Positions 54,801-62,573 of a stretch of DNA of 64,000 nt are shown here, one piece after another. The stretch comes from Labrys miyagiensis (GTDB lineage: Bacteria > Pseudomonadota > Alphaproteobacteria > Rhizobiales > Labraceae): positions 62,001 to 126,000 of the forward strand of contig NZ_BSPC01000069.1 of assembly GCF_030160835.1 (NCBI RefSeq), in the 5' to 3' direction. Below the pieces are notes generated by a model. It worked only from the letters and a program-made list of their open reading frames with translations. It did no database searches and was not told where the DNA came from. Numbering within the stretch: the stretch's first letter is position 1; each line of letters starts with the position of its first letter. Both the position numbers and the translations under genes were made by a program.

Positions 54801-55109
54801 CTCGCATCCGTAGCGATCGGCTGCCGGCAAGCGGGACAATGCCTCGAGATCGGGAACCGAGCGCCAGAGCCAGGAAGGTACTCCCTCTTCGGGAACCTGC
54901 TTGAGGCACGTCGCAACATCAGTCTTTCTGAAGTATTTCTTTGCGGCGACATCGACGGCAATTTGGCTCCATCCTTCCGGTGCGATCATCTCTGAATGAC
55001 CGAAGGCGACAGATCCATCCGAATTCCGAATTTCACTTGCTGTCTTCCTAAAGGAAAGCAGTGCGTACGGATCCGCGACGCTAGAAGTATACACAGCACG
55101 AACTTTCAT
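51819..55109 (-). CDS. nrdJ: Class II (B12-dependent) ribonucleotide reductase, short form
   Basis: 1096 residues. Reduces ribonucleotides to deoxyribonucleotides with adenosylcobalamin. Active-site motifs are intact: RPQTHSCFIQ (first Cys of the pair), SNSCSEFLF (Asn-x-Cys-x-Glu) and the ASCIAPTGTIGL strand with PTGTI. The C-terminal TSCPD-like part (MANDVAVAVSLGLQHGVPIE) is present, but the protein stops after YLGRHDLQQD and lacks the Cys-rich tail that most alphaproteobacterial NrdJ enzymes have. ATG at 55109 is preceded by GCGAGG. Possibly a secondary copy. Confidence 0.93.
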   Translation of the reverse strand: MKVRAVYTSSVADPYALLSFRKTASEIRNSDGSVAFGHSEMIAPEGWSQIAVDVAAKKYFRKTDVATCLKQVPEEGVPSWLWRSVPDLEALSRLPAADRYGCEADLRKVFDRIAGATTYWGWKYGYFQTENDASHFFNELRFMLATQKIAPNSPQWFNTGLHWAYGIEGPSQGHFYAERNGEIRVSRNAYERPQTHSCFIQEVVDDLVNEGGVLSHIADEARIAKYGSGTGANFSNIRGAQESLSGGGKACGLIAVLRAGDRAAGLVTAGGSTRKASKMVIVDMDHPDVEEFVEWKVREEQKVASLVTGSKLCAMHLNAIMRACIHFDGSDAFDPHANQALRREMRAARKAQIPENYIRRAIEFARQGYLSMEFPVFDSDWDSEAYLTVAGQNSNNTVRVPDAFLEAVERDALWDLKARRDGQTMKTVRARELWEKIGHAAWASADPGIHYQTTIADWHTSPAGGEIRASNSCSEFLFLDNTGATLASVNLLQFRAKNGRFDVEAFEHTCRIGTLALEISVAMAQYPSRAIARRTHEYRPLGLGFANIGGLLMTSGIPYDSDAGRAICGALSAIMTGVAYATSAEIAGEVGPFGGYEPNRDTMLRVMRNHRRAAYGESQGYEGLSTNPVPLDGITLDTLGPLGTGLAVHARQAWDRALDLGEKHGYRNSQASCIAPTGTIGLVMDCDTTGIEPDFSLVKFKKLAGGGYFKIINRAVPEALRTLGYGEAEISEIESYAIGYGTLEGAPRINPESLRAHGFTDEKLALVERSLKAAFDIKFVFNKWTLGEDFLTDELEVPAERLDDPKFDLLTFLGYSQDAIERANTYVCGSMMLEGAPHLKDEHLAVFDCANPCGRHGKRYLSVESHIRMMAAAQPFISGAISKTVNMPNDATVEDCKAAYQLSWRLALKANALYRDGSKLSQPLNSQLIADETDDEAVEEFVEQTPATRIRVVAETVANRMSQANYRAHAGEAAESGVHHTAVIAGHRVSLRTKNNEDGQPSQVSIDAVQADGSRNQMANDVAVAVSLGLQHGVPIETFVSAFTAPAWAQRHLLPARQDGSLSSPIVDHVFRQLAVDYLGRHDLQQDVAASSMQTA

Positions 55110-55601
55110 AACAACCTCGCCAGCAATCAGTATCAATTAGGCGATCTATTCACGCTTTCCGCGCTGTGAAGATTTGTCGCCTCGTGGCCATCCTAGCATC
55201 AAATTTCCCCGACCCAATGCCATAGAATGCAAATGTCATTATTTAGCCTAGGGCTGCCTCGAATATGTGCAGTTCAAGTTCCCTGACAAGCAGCGATCTA
55301 TTGGCGTCATATCAACTCCCAGGCATCAGCTCGCGCACGGAGACCGGACGCGATGATGCCTCTTCATAAGCGACACGCACAACCATTTTACGCCGGTAAT
55401 TGTCGTTCTTCGAATATTGTTATTTTTTGCTTTCAACCCGCCAGCCTCTCCGAGGCGGCGCGAATCCCCTCCCTCTTGTGGCGATTCTGCCATTTATAGG
55501 CCCGGATTCCGCTGCCAGACGATAGATGCGGGCTAGGGACCTCAACCTTTGGTAGTAGGAAAAAATCCGCGGTCGTGTGCAATTCTGGACGCTCAGCCAT
55601 G
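55110..55601. other. Divergent control region nrdJ / LuxR-like gene 3
   Basis: No gene seen. I looked for a cobalamin riboswitch on the minus strand before nrdJ and for NrdR boxes and recognised neither. The region is of moderate GC and includes several AT-rich stretches. Confidence 0.5.
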
Positions 55602-55625
55602 TCTTAGGATTCCGAGCTAACGACC
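55602..55625 (+). promoter_or_regulatory. Conserved box upstream of LuxR-like gene 3
   Basis: TCTTAGGA, six variable bases, GCTAACGACC, ending 59 bases before the ATG at 55685. Third occurrence of the box. Confidence 0.65.
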
Positions 55626-55684
55626 AAATTAGGTACGCCGGCTATGTCCGTCCAGTTGGTTCTCGCGATCTGTCTGGATTGAAT

Positions 55685-56458
55685 ATGAACATCCCTTTTG
55701 CAGAGCTTTCTTATACTTCTCGCTCCGGTCAGGTTTTGGATTCCCATCTGGAAAACATTAGCCGCGAAAATACTTTGGATTACTCGCCGGCTCTTTCCGG
55801 ATACCCAGAAACTCTCAAGTCAGAGATTTGTGTAATCTCCGAGACTATGCTCTTCAGAACCTGCCTTGCGCGCTGTTTAACAGCGGCAATGACGGAATTT
55901 ACAGTCAGTTCTTTCGCAAATATCGAGGAATGGTCGCAAAATACCAATCAAGCGCCGACGAAGATCATGCTTCTGTGTGCGAACGGCCAGAAGGAAACCG
56001 AAGAATTCATCAATGAGGGGCTGGATGCCATTCTCCAGTTTGACGCTCGCGCACGGCCCGTCCTCATTTCCGACGTCGACCAGCCCAGCCAGATGATTGC
56101 GGCCCTGAACAAGGGCGCGAAGGGCTATGTGCCGATCAGCCTGGATCTGGAAATCGCGACCGGCGCGATCAAGCTGGTGGCGGTGGGAGGCACCTTCATT
56201 CCGGCCAGCGGCCTTCTGTCGGCAAGGCCCGCCAGTCAGCCGCGACCAGAGGTGCGGCTGAGCAGCGACCTGCTCACGGATCGGCAGGTCGCCGTCCTGG
56301 AACACCTGCGGAGAGGAGACCAGAACAAGATCATCGCTCACAAGATGAACATGAGCGAGGCGACCGTAAAAATCCATGTTCGCAATATGATGAAAAAATT
56401 GAAGGCGAAAAACAGGACGGAATTGGTCTGCCTGACAAACAGATTGCTTGGGCTGTAA
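55685..56458 (+). CDS. LuxR/NarL-type regulator with degenerate receiver, paralogue 3
   Basis: 257 residues. C-terminal LuxR domain: LLTDRQVAVLEHLRRGDQNK, AHKMNMSEATVKIHVRNMMK. Receiver-like half: EICVISETMLFRTCLARCL, TKIMLLCANGQKETE (Cys in place of the phospho-acceptor Asp), VLISDVDQPSQMIAALNKG, GYVPISLDLEI (Ile in place of Lys). Closest to paralogue 1 in the DNA-binding domain. The frame is open further upstream, but the ATG at 55685 matches the starts of the other two. Divergent from nrdJ. Confidence 0.87.
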   Translation: MNIPFAELSYTSRSGQVLDSHLENISRENTLDYSPALSGYPETLKSEICVISETMLFRTCLARCLTAAMTEFTVSSFANIEEWSQNTNQAPTKIMLLCANGQKETEEFINEGLDAILQFDARARPVLISDVDQPSQMIAALNKGAKGYVPISLDLEIATGAIKLVAVGGTFIPASGLLSARPASQPRPEVRLSSDLLTDRQVAVLEHLRRGDQNKIIAHKMNMSEATVKIHVRNMMKKLKAKNRTELVCLTNRLLGL

Positions 56459-56625
56459 GGCCGCCCCTCGCAGCAGTACGTTCTGCCGCGACCCTCTTGC
56501 CTGCCATTTCGAATACCGCGAAGAGATGACGGCACTCCCTGTGCCTTTTCAAACCATGGCCGGCGCATAGGCCTGCACCGCCGGCGGCCGGTAGCATGCC
56601 CGGGCTTCAGGTTCCCATCGCTGCA

Positions 56626-57090
56626 TCATTCGCCGTCATCGACTTCGAGGCGGCGGCGCAATCGTCCCAGCAGCAGCGTTGCCTGACGCATGTCCCCCAT
56701 GTCGATCGACTCGGCGAGCGCCTGCGCCCAGGGCTGCTGCAAGTGGGATGCAGCCGCATAGGCCGCGCTCCCTTTCTGCGTGAGCACGACCAACCGGGCG
56801 CGGCGATGATTGGGATTGTCGCGGAAGGCGACGATGCCCTCCCCCGCCAGCTCGTTGATGATACGCTGTACGCCCTGGCGGTTCAGCCCCATGGAACGGG
56901 CGAGGTGCGCCACGGGCTCGGGAATCGGCGCCAGGGCGATCGCGCCCAGCACCTGCCAGCGCGCGCTGGTAAGGCCGAGGTCAGCCACCAGCCTGTCACC
57001 TGCCGCAAGCAGGCGCCCATTCAGCCGGAAGATCTCGAGGATAAGGGCAGTGATCGCCTCGACGGATTGAGTCGCTTGCTCCTGCTTCAT
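56626..57090 (-). CDS. MarR-family transcriptional regulator
   Basis: 154 residues with the winged-helix core: [40 protein letters not shown] and the wing [16 protein letters not shown]. The ATG at 57090 cuts off a leader overlapping the operator. Divergent from the DUF1772 gene with a perfect palindrome between them, the classic autorepressor layout. Confidence 0.9.
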   Translation of the reverse strand: MKQEQATQSVEAITALILEIFRLNGRLLAAGDRLVADLGLTSARWQVLGAIALAPIPEPVAHLARSMGLNRQGVQRIINELAGEGIVAFRDNPNHRRARLVVLTQKGSAAYAAASHLQQPWAQALAESIDMGDMRQATLLLGRLRRRLEVDDGE

Positions 57091-57106
57091 TGACAATGAA
57101 TAACCA

Positions 57107-57128
57107 AATTGACAATATATTGTCAATT
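57107..57128. promoter_or_regulatory. Perfect 22-bp palindrome, probable MarR operator
   Basis: AATTGACAATA (57107-57117) followed at once by its exact complement TATTGTCAATT (57118-57128). It lies between the divergent MarR and DUF1772 genes and overlaps where promoters must be. A related half-site, CATTGACAATGA, lies at 57088-57099 at the MarR start codon. MarR proteins favour such AT-rich palindromes. Confidence 0.8.
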
Positions 57129-57140
57129 GTGGAGACAAAA

Positions 57141-57569
57141 ATGATCACGGGACAGATTGCGCTCACCCTTGCGGCGGCCTTCGCGGGCGCTGCCTTCTAT
57201 ATCAATGCGGCCGAGCAGCCCGCCCGGCTCCAGCTCGGCGACGAGGCTCTGCTTGCGCAATGGAAGCCGAGCTACGCTCGCGGCTTCGCCATGCAGGCCA
57301 GCCTCGCCGTGATCGCGGGCATTTTCGGCCTCGTCGCGGCCTGGCAGAGCGGCGACTGGCGCTGGCTTCTCGGCGCGGCGCTGATCCTCGCCAACTGGCC
57401 CTACACGCTGCTCGGCATCATGCCGACCAACAAGAGGCTGGAAGGGACGGCAGCCGGGGATGCCGGCCCCACCTCGCGCGCCCTCATCGAGCACTGGGGC
57501 AGGCTGCATGCCGGCCGCACGGGGTTGGGGATCGCCGCGACACTGGCCTATCTGTGGGCGGCACAGTGA
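57141..57569 (+). CDS. DUF1772-family membrane protein
   Basis: 142 residues with four predicted membrane helices; [18 protein letters not shown] and the end helix [20 protein letters not shown] with [16 protein letters not shown] are typical of the DUF1772 family (anthrone-oxygenase-like). The function in bacteria is unknown. GGAGAC precedes the ATG. Probably controlled by the divergent MarR protein. Confidence 0.85.
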   Translation: MITGQIALTLAAAFAGAAFYINAAEQPARLQLGDEALLAQWKPSYARGFAMQASLAVIAGIFGLVAAWQSGDWRWLLGAALILANWPYTLLGIMPTNKRLEGTAAGDAGPTSRALIEHWGRLHAGRTGLGIAATLAYLWAAQ

Positions 57570-57581
57570 GGCGGAGCCCCC

Positions 57582-58463
57582 TCATCCGCACTCCAGTTCC
57601 CGTCTGAGCCAGGCACCAAAGGCCCTCACTTTTGCCGGCGGGCGTCCCCTTGCCGAAGAGACCAGCCAATAGGAAAGTCCAGTCGGCACAGGCGCGGGGA
57701 AAGGCGAAACCAGCCTGCCGTCGCGCAGCGCATCCTGGGCCAGGGTCTGCCAGCCGATCATCAGGCCCTGCCCGGCGATGGCCGCATCGAGGCAGAGCGC
57801 TGCATCCGAAAAGGTCGGTCCGGTGCCGAGCGGCAGGCCGGCCCGACCCTGGGCCGCAAGCCAGATTTCCCAGTTCTGTGGCGAGCCGTAATCCTGAATG
57901 ACCGGGACATGGGAAAGGTCGTCGACCCCGTGGATGGCACCCGCCAGCGCCGGCGAGCAAACCGGGAAGAGCGCCTGGTCGAGCAGATAGTCTGCCTGCA
58001 CATTCGGCCAGGGGCCGGCGCCGACACGCACCCCGACATCCACATCCGAAGCGGTGAAATCCACCAGCCCCACCGAGGCATCGATACGCAGTTGCAGGTC
58101 GGGATGAGCTTCGTGGAAACGGTGCAGGCGCGGCACCAGCCATTTCGAGGCAAAAACCGGTGCAACCGTCACCGTCAGCACGTGCTCCCCGCGGGCCTCC
58201 GCGACCGCCAGCGCCTGCGCGATCTCGCTAAACCCGCGCGAAAGTCCTGCCAGGAGTTGCTGGCCCAGCATGGTCGGCTCCAGCCCCCGGTGCGTGCGAC
58301 TGAAGATCGGCCGTCCCAGGCGCTGCTCGGCCTTGAGCACCTGCTGGCTGACCGCGCCCACCGTCACGCCGAGTTCCTCCGCCGCCCGGGCCATGGAGCC
58401 GAGCCGCCCGGCCGCCTCGACCGCCCGCAGGGCGCTCAACTGATATCGCAGAAGGCTATCCAT
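57582..58463 (-). CDS. LysR-family transcriptional regulator, GcvA type
   Basis: 293 residues. N-terminal winged helix (LRAVEAAGRLGSMARAAEEL, GVTVGAVSQQVLKAEQRLG) and a LysR substrate-binding domain (VAPVFASKWLVPRLHRF, SDVDVGVRVGAGPWP). The arrangement ALRAVEAAGR...GAVSQQV is common to GcvA-like regulators. Divergent from the small tandem-repeat gene; targets not evident. Confidence 0.9.
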   Translation of the reverse strand: MDSLLRYQLSALRAVEAAGRLGSMARAAEELGVTVGAVSQQVLKAEQRLGRPIFSRTHRGLEPTMLGQQLLAGLSRGFSEIAQALAVAEARGEHVLTVTVAPVFASKWLVPRLHRFHEAHPDLQLRIDASVGLVDFTASDVDVGVRVGAGPWPNVQADYLLDQALFPVCSPALAGAIHGVDDLSHVPVIQDYGSPQNWEIWLAAQGRAGLPLGTGPTFSDAALCLDAAIAGQGLMIGWQTLAQDALRDGRLVSPFPAPVPTGLSYWLVSSARGRPPAKVRAFGAWLRRELECG

Positions 58464-58553
58464 ATAGTTTTACTAAAGGATGGCCGCGCAAAACTCCATT
58501 TCTTTCGAGGCTCTGCGAGAGGAAGGTCCGCTCATGAAAGAAAGGAGAGGATC

Positions 58554-58832
58554 ATGCAGGCATCGAGGATCTTGCAGATCGTGCGCAACCGCTGGTCCAG
58601 CGTGACCGCCTGCCGCGATGAGGCACCGGAGCCGCTCGACCATCCCAGCCTGAGGGACATGAGCCCACAGGAACTGGCGGATCTGCCGCTGGAGCGCTGG
58701 GAGCTGGCGGATCTGCCGCTGGAGCGCTGGGAGCTTGCGCAGCCCCGCCCGCCCCTGGAAGCGGCGGCCTGCGAAAAGGGGCGCCAGGCGGCCTCCCTTT
58801 TTAAACACGACGGTTCAAGGCGGATCGTCTGA
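58554..58832 (+). CDS. Small protein with internal tandem repeat, DUF1127-like
   Basis: 92 residues with AAAGGAGAGG directly before the ATG. Middle part MSPQELADLPLERWELADLP repeats a ten-residue unit ELADLPLERW twice. The SLRDMSPQELADLPL stretch resembles the L-x-x-LD-x-x-x-L-x-DIGL end of DUF1127 small proteins; that similarity is weak. Lies divergently next to a LysR gene. Confidence 0.6.
   Translation: MQASRILQIVRNRWSSVTACRDEAPEPLDHPSLRDMSPQELADLPLERWELADLPLERWELAQPRPPLEAAACEKGRQAASLFKHDGSRRIV
58671..58730 (+). repeat. 30-bp in-frame tandem duplication
   Basis: 58671-58700 and 58701-58730 are identical except for one base (GAACTGGCGG versus GAGCTGGCGG). The unit is ten codons, so the reading frame is kept. 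Near identity at synonymous sites implies a recent duplication. Confidence 0.95.
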
Positions 58833-58991
58833 CACTTTCTTGAGTGTCGTAGGGACGTCCACGCTTCTCGCGCTCACATGCCGCAATACGCTTACTTCAG
58901 CTAAGCTATATTCAGCTTAACCATCGGCGCGTTCATCAACCAAGTCGTCTTGGCTTGGTTTGCAGCTCGAATCCGCCGTGCACAAGCAGGG

Positions 58992-59900
58992 CTATGCCGT
59001 AGAGCGGCTCTGAGGGTTGACCAGCCTCTCATGCATGAAGTCCACGAACACCCGAACCTTGGGCGAGAGCTGGCGGTTCGAGGGCCAGAGCAGATGGAAC
59101 AGTCCGGCGCCGTTCACATGGTCGGGCAGTACGAGTTCCAGCGCGCCGCTTTGCAGAAGATCGCGCACGATGAAGTCGGGCATGCAGCCGATGCCGATGC
59201 CGGCCAGCGTGGCGCCACGCAGCGCCTCCATATTGTTGCAGGTGAATACGGTGCGCAGACGTGGCTCCGCCTCGCCGGATCCGAGCACCAGCGGCCAGTC
59301 GAGCATCTTGCCGCTGTTGGGCAGGCGGAACTGGATGGCGCAGTGGCCGTCGAGATCCCGAATCCGCTTCGGCACGCCGCGCCTGGCAAAATAGGACGGC
59401 GCCGCGCAGAGGAGATGCTCGTAGCGGCAGAAGACGCGCGACATCAGCCGTGAATCAGGCAGGTCGCCGCTGCGAATGGCGACATCAACCCCTTCCTCGA
59501 TCAGGTCCACCAGCCGGTCGTTGAAGTCGAGGTCGAGCTCGATCTCGGGATAGAGCAGCGTGAATTCAGGCAGCATCGGCATGAGCAGATGATAGGTGAC
59601 GATCGGCGTCGAGACCCTGAGCTTGCCGCGTGGCGCCTCGCGCGCACCGGCGACGATAGCCCAGGCATCGTCGAGATCGTCGAGAATGCGGCGGCAGCGC
59701 TCATGGAAGAGCCGCCCCTCCTCGGTCAGCCTGATGCTGCGGGTCGAGCGCTGGAACAGGCGGACGCCGAGTTCATGCTCGAGCCGCACCACCGACTTGC
59801 CGACGGCTGAAGCCGAGAGGCCGAGCACGCGTCCCGCCGCAGCGAAGCTGCCGAGATCTGCCGTGCGCACGAAGGCCTGCAGCGTGCCGTGCCTGTCCAT
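58992..59900 (-). CDS. LysR-family transcriptional regulator
   Basis: 302 residues. Winged helix LQAFVRTADLGSFAAAGRVL, GLSASAVGKSVVRLEHELG; effector domain GKLRVSTPIVTYHLLMPMLP and GVDVAIRSGDLPDSRLMSR, as in the CrgA/DmlR group. Divergent from the MFS drug-exporter gene with a 231-base gap, suggesting it controls that gene. ATG at 59900 follows a plausible leader. Confidence 0.92.
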   Translation of the reverse strand: MDRHGTLQAFVRTADLGSFAAAGRVLGLSASAVGKSVVRLEHELGVRLFQRSTRSIRLTEEGRLFHERCRRILDDLDDAWAIVAGAREAPRGKLRVSTPIVTYHLLMPMLPEFTLLYPEIELDLDFNDRLVDLIEEGVDVAIRSGDLPDSRLMSRVFCRYEHLLCAAPSYFARRGVPKRIRDLDGHCAIQFRLPNSGKMLDWPLVLGSGEAEPRLRTVFTCNNMEALRGATLAGIGIGCMPDFIVRDLLQSGALELVLPDHVNGAGLFHLLWPSNRQLSPKVRVFVDFMHERLVNPQSRSTA

Positions 59901-60131
59901 CTGCCATGCCTCGTGACGATGAGAGACCCCACCCTCTATAGCGGAGCGCCGGCACGCAGCAATGGCGCGGATGTTCGGATTGCGGAATTTCTTTCCGAGA
60001 TCATCGGAAACCATGCCTGATTTTCGAGAGCATGCGGCCTGTCTAGATTGCTCGCAACGCCTGGCGCTGCAGCGCAGCATTCCGGCCAGGCCGGCGTCGC
60101 CGGGGCAATTCCTCTCTTCCGAGCACTCATC

Positions 60132-61652
60132 ATGACCGATACGACCAGAGCAGGGAGCGCGGCCAGCAAGGCGCTCGTCCTTCTCGCCGTCTGCCTCGCC
60201 GCGGTGGCCATGCCGCTGACCTTCACCGGCCCGGCCGTGGCACTCACCGCCATCGCCCGAAGCCTCGGCGGCAACCCCGTGGCCCTCAACTGGGTAACCA
60301 ACGCCTTCATGCTCACCTTCGGCAGCACCCTGATGGGGGCAGGCGCCCTTTCCGACAGCTATGGCCGCAAGCGCGTGTTCCTCACCGGCGTCGCGGCCTT
60401 CGCCCTGACCTCGCTCGCCCTGGTCGGGGCCCGTTCCATCCTGATGTTCGACCTGTTGCGCGCTGCGCAAGGCCTTGCGGCAGCGGCCGCCTTTGCCGGC
60501 GGCATGGCAGCGCTGGCGCAGGACTTCGACGGTCCCGCCCGCATCCGCGCCTTCAGCATCGTCGGCGCCAGCTTCGGCACCGGGCTTTCCTTCGGGCCGA
60601 TCGCCTCGGGCCTGATGAGCGAGACCTTCGGCTGGCCGAGCATCTTCCTGCTCACAGTCGCCCTTACCGCCCTCGCCTTCGCCATCGGCCTGCTGACGAT
60701 ACGGGAATCGCGCGACCCTGAAGCCGTGGGGCTCGATTGGCCCGGCGCCATCAGCTTCACGCTGGCGCTGACGCTCTTCACCTATGGCGTGCTGCAGGCG
60801 CCGGAAAGCGGCTGGAACGACCCGCTGGTCATCAGCCTTCTCGCGAGCTCAACGGCCCTCCTTGCCTTGTTCGGCGTGATCGAGACGCGGGTGAAGCGGC
60901 CCATGCTCGATCTCTCGCTGTTTCGCTATGGCCGCTTCGTCGGCGTCCAGTTGCTGGCGGCTGCGCCCGCCTATGCCTTCGTGGTGCTGCTGATCCTGCT
61001 GCCGATCCGTTTCGTCGGCATCGAGGGCGTCAGCGAGATCGGGGCCGGCCGCCTGATGATGGCCCTCTCCGCCCCGCTTCTGGTGCTGCCGCTCGTCGCT
61101 GGCTGGCTGACGCGCTGGTTTTCCTCCGCGGTGATCTGCGGCACGGGCCTCCTGATCTCGGCCGTGGGCCTGTTCTGGCTAAGCTTCGTGCCGGCGGGCG
61201 GCAACCCCCTCGCACTGCTGCCGCCCATGGTGCTTATCGGCATCGGCATCAGCCTGCCCTGGGGCCTGATGGACGGGCTCGCCGTCTCGGTGGTGCCCAG
61301 CGAGCGCGCCGGCATGGCGACGGGCATCTTCTCGACGGTCCGCGTGGCCGGTGAGGGCGTGGCGCTCGCCGTCGTCAGCGCGGTGCTCTCGGCCCTCACC
61401 GCCTCGGACCTTGCGGGCGCTCACCCTCGCGAAGGCGCACAGAAGCTGGTGACCGGCGATGTGGCAGGCGCCGCCTCGCTGCTGCCCGACATGACGCGGG
61501 CCGCGCTGGTGCAGGCCTATGGCAATGGCTTTTCGACCCTGCTGATGCTGCTGGCAGGCATCACGGTGGTAACGGCGCTGGTGGTGTTCACCTTCCTGGG
61601 CGAGGGGCGCGTGGAGAAAGAGGTAGCTGCATGTGTCGAGGAGGGCGCGTAG
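60132..61652 (+). CDS. MFS multidrug exporter, DHA2 (14-helix) type
   Basis: 506 residues with about 14 membrane segments. MFS signatures: LNWVTNAFMLTFGSTLMGAG, LSDSYGRKRVFLTGV (loop 2-3) and the motif C region GLSFGPIASGLM. This resembles EmrB/QacA-like drug:H+ antiporters. The expected regulator is the divergent LysR gene. A family A hairpin follows the stop codon. Confidence 0.9.
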   Translation: MTDTTRAGSAASKALVLLAVCLAAVAMPLTFTGPAVALTAIARSLGGNPVALNWVTNAFMLTFGSTLMGAGALSDSYGRKRVFLTGVAAFALTSLALVGARSILMFDLLRAAQGLAAAAAFAGGMAALAQDFDGPARIRAFSIVGASFGTGLSFGPIASGLMSETFGWPSIFLLTVALTALAFAIGLLTIRESRDPEAVGLDWPGAISFTLALTLFTYGVLQAPESGWNDPLVISLLASSTALLALFGVIETRVKRPMLDLSLFRYGRFVGVQLLAAAPAYAFVVLLILLPIRFVGIEGVSEIGAGRLMMALSAPLLVLPLVAGWLTRWFSSAVICGTGLLISAVGLFWLSFVPAGGNPLALLPPMVLIGIGISLPWGLMDGLAVSVVPSERAGMATGIFSTVRVAGEGVALAVVSAVLSALTASDLAGAHPREGAQKLVTGDVAGAASLLPDMTRAALVQAYGNGFSTLLMLLAGITVVTALVVFTFLGEGRVEKEVAACVEEGA

Positions 61653-61817
61653 GCTGGGAGCGCGGACTTCCAGTCCGCTCTTGAACTGAATCGGCGCGTA
61701 ACAAAGGCGATCGATGGACGAAGATCGCGCCCCTGACTGAGCATGCTCTTCGGCAAGGCTTCGCCCCGCTCTCAAACGTCGCGGTTCAAGAGCGGACGGG
61801 GACGTCCGCGCTCCCAG
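61653..61817. repeat. Two-arm hairpin repeat, family A copy 6
   Basis: Left arm 61653-61685 (CTGGGAGCGCGGACTTCC...) and right arm 61784-61817 (...GACGTCCGCGCTCCCAG). The arms are about 100 bases apart. Situated between convergent MFS and esterase genes and reaching the esterase stop codon, so it may terminate both. Confidence 0.82.
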
Positions 61818-62570
61818 TTAGATCGGCCTCGACCGATCGGCCTCCAGCCATTTGTCGAAGAAATAGGCGATTTGCCTGTGCCACCAGGGCCAGTCGTGGC
61901 TGACGTCCTGGCCCCAGAAATCGACCCAGGCGGGAACAGCCTTGTCGCGCAACACCGCTTCCAGGCGATGCAGATCCTGGGCCATCGGCTCTTCCCAGGC
62001 GCCCTGGCCGCAGCAGAAGAACAGGCGGCGGGAGCGGATGAGATCAAGCGTCCCGCCATCGGGCAGGCCGGGCAGATAGTCCACCGGCGAGTTGAAATAG
62101 ATCTGCCCGTCCAGCGCAGGACCGAAGAAATGGCGCGTGGAATAGACGCCGCTCAGCGCCACCACGCCGGCCACCCAGTCAGGGAAGCGGCACAGGAAAT
62201 TGCTGGCGTGGAAGGCGCCCATCGAACAGCCGGAAAGGATGGGCTTGCGCCCGCCCACATGCAGGATCTCCGGCAGCAATTCCTCGCGCACATAGCGGAA
62301 ATAGGCTTCGTGCCGGCCGATGCGGCCCTGCAGGTCGTGGCTCTTGGAGAAGAAGCTCTCGCCATCGATGCCGTCGACCGTCCACACCCTGAGTTCACCC
62401 GCCTCGATCCGGTCGGCCAGCGCGCCGATGCCGCCGGAATCCTCATATTGGTAGAAGCGGCCATTCGAGGTTGGGAAGATCAGCACCGGACGGCCGGCAT
62501 GGCCATAGGTCTTGAATTCCATCTCCCGCCCGAGGTGGTGACTGAACCTTTTGTGATACTCGATCTGCAA
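61818..62570 (-). CDS. Esterase-like alpha/beta hydrolase
   Basis: 250 residues. Starts MQIEYHKRFSHHLGREMEFK with the family's lead-in, then RPVLIFPTSNGRFYQYED; nucleophile elbow SGCSMGAFHASNF (G-x-S-x-G); His likely in DVSHDWPWWHRQ. This is the esterase D/antigen-85-like group. It follows the ATP-grasp gene by three bases on the same strand; the two are co-transcribed and probably work on the same product. Confidence 0.85.
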   Translation of the reverse strand: MQIEYHKRFSHHLGREMEFKTYGHAGRPVLIFPTSNGRFYQYEDSGGIGALADRIEAGELRVWTVDGIDGESFFSKSHDLQGRIGRHEAYFRYVREELLPEILHVGGRKPILSGCSMGAFHASNFLCRFPDWVAGVVALSGVYSTRHFFGPALDGQIYFNSPVDYLPGLPDGGTLDLIRSRRLFFCCGQGAWEEPMAQDLHRLEAVLRDKAVPAWVDFWGQDVSHDWPWWHRQIAYFFDKWLEADRSRPI

Positions 62571-62573
62571 CGC

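Noticed and set aside
55110-55600. Cobalamin riboswitch before the B12-dependent reductase
   Set aside because: I could not find the conserved B12-box bases or the expected folds on the minus strand. A covariance search would be decisive.
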